A DNA stretch of 5,517 nt from Desulfobacteraceae bacterium (GTDB lineage: Bacteria; Desulfobacterota; DSM-4660; Desulfatiglandales; Desulfatiglandaceae). Shown piece after piece: positions 5,184 through 5,517 of the stretch. The notes beneath the pieces were generated by a model. The model was not told the origin of the DNA. It worked only from the letters and a program-made list of their open reading frames with translations, and searched no databases. Every line of letters begins with the position of its first letter. The stretch's first letter is position 1. The position numbers were made by a program, and so were the translations under genes. The stretch spans positions 1 to 5,517 of the forward strand of contig JAUUWD010000133.1 in the NCBI GenBank assembly GCA_030589225.1, written 5' to 3'.

Positions 5184-5517
5184 TCAACCTTGAATCCCAT
5201 TTAAAAAATATTCACTAATCTGCTTCGCAGCAGTTTTAATATCATACTGCTTGCGAGTTGACAATACCCAAAACCTGGACATTTCATCCAAGGCCCCAAA
5301 AAACGCCCTTTTGGCCATCCCTGGAATTACGTCCTTTTTGAAGACCCCCTTTTCCTGGCCTTCCCGAACAATTTCTCCAATTAAATCCAGGTACTGGGCA
5401 AATTTTTCATTTTTGTATTCCTTCATGAACTTACTGCTCTGCCGGATTTCCACCTGGATAATCTCCGCCATATCCGGATTCTGCTCAATCAATTGCAAGT
5501 GGATTAATGCAAATTTC
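5184..5517 (-). CDS. TetR-family transcriptional regulator, C-terminal part (FadR/YsiA type)
   Basis: The frame stays open to the right edge, so only the last 110 residues are seen (KFALIHLQLIEQNP onward, ending YFLNGIQG); the N-terminal helix-turn-helix domain is outside the window. A TTG at 5498 opens the frame within the window but is not the real start. The visible part is an all-helical ligand-binding and dimerisation domain. The pattern LQLIEQNPDMAEIIQVEIRQ, then KFMKEY, then LIGEIVREGQEKGVFKKDV, then a late FFGALDEMSRFWVLS, matches what I know of the FadR/YsiA branch. In Bacillus subtilis that branch includes FadR, which represses fatty-acid oxidation genes, etfBA among them, and is released by long-chain acyl-CoA. 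Being upstream of etfBA on the same strand supports the same role here. Effector and operator are inferred, not seen. Confidence 0.9.
   Translation of the reverse strand, partial: KFALIHLQLIEQNPDMAEIIQVEIRQSSKFMKEYKNEKFAQYLDLIGEIVREGQEKGVFKKDVIPGMAKRAFFGALDEMSRFWVLSTRKQYDIKTAAKQISEYFLNGIQG

Noticed and set aside
1..5517. CRISPR array, insertion sequence or phage element
   Set aside because: No regularly spaced direct repeats, transposase, integrase or terminal repeats with target duplications are visible.

Overview
The window (roughly half G+C) holds two gene groups that converge near position 3010-3147. I infer an anaerobic Gram-negative bacterium, possibly a sulfate reducer or syntroph of the Desulfobacterota. 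The basis is the combination of a TRAP transporter, an electron-transfer-flavoprotein pair with a fatty-acid-type TetR regulator, and C-run/G-run intergenic palindromes. No taxonomic marker gene is present, so this is only a suggestion.

Left group, plus strand: an AT-rich upstream region (1-145); dctQ (146-673) and dctM (670-1971), the two membrane subunits of a TRAP organic-acid importer, joined by an ATGA overlap; a 369-base gene-free stretch (1972-2340); then a gene of unknown function (2341-3009). The gene-free stretch carries a poly-C/poly-G palindrome, a long hairpin capped by UUCG, and several smaller hairpins leading to a strong Shine-Dalgarno sequence. That Shine-Dalgarno sequence is well placed for a CTG codon and badly placed for the first ATG. 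No periplasmic substrate-binding subunit (DctP) is visible; it may lie left of the window.

Right group, minus strand, read from right to left: the C-terminal half of a TetR-family regulator of the FadR/YsiA type (5184-5517, cut by the window edge), then etfB (4247-5041) and etfA (3148-4137). EtfA and EtfB form the heterodimeric flavoprotein that links acyl-CoA dehydrogenases to the respiratory chain or other electron carriers. A TetR regulator of this type beside etfBA suggests control by acyl-CoA. A 13-bp-arm palindrome lies just beyond the tetR stop and is either its terminator or an operator.

Taken together, the window fits uptake of small organic acids (TRAP) next to oxidation of acyl-CoA compounds (ETF), but the two groups are separately transcribed and need not be functionally linked. 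The least explained part is the structured leader and the uncharacterised protein behind it (2145-3009). I do not see a complete new multi-gene system here.
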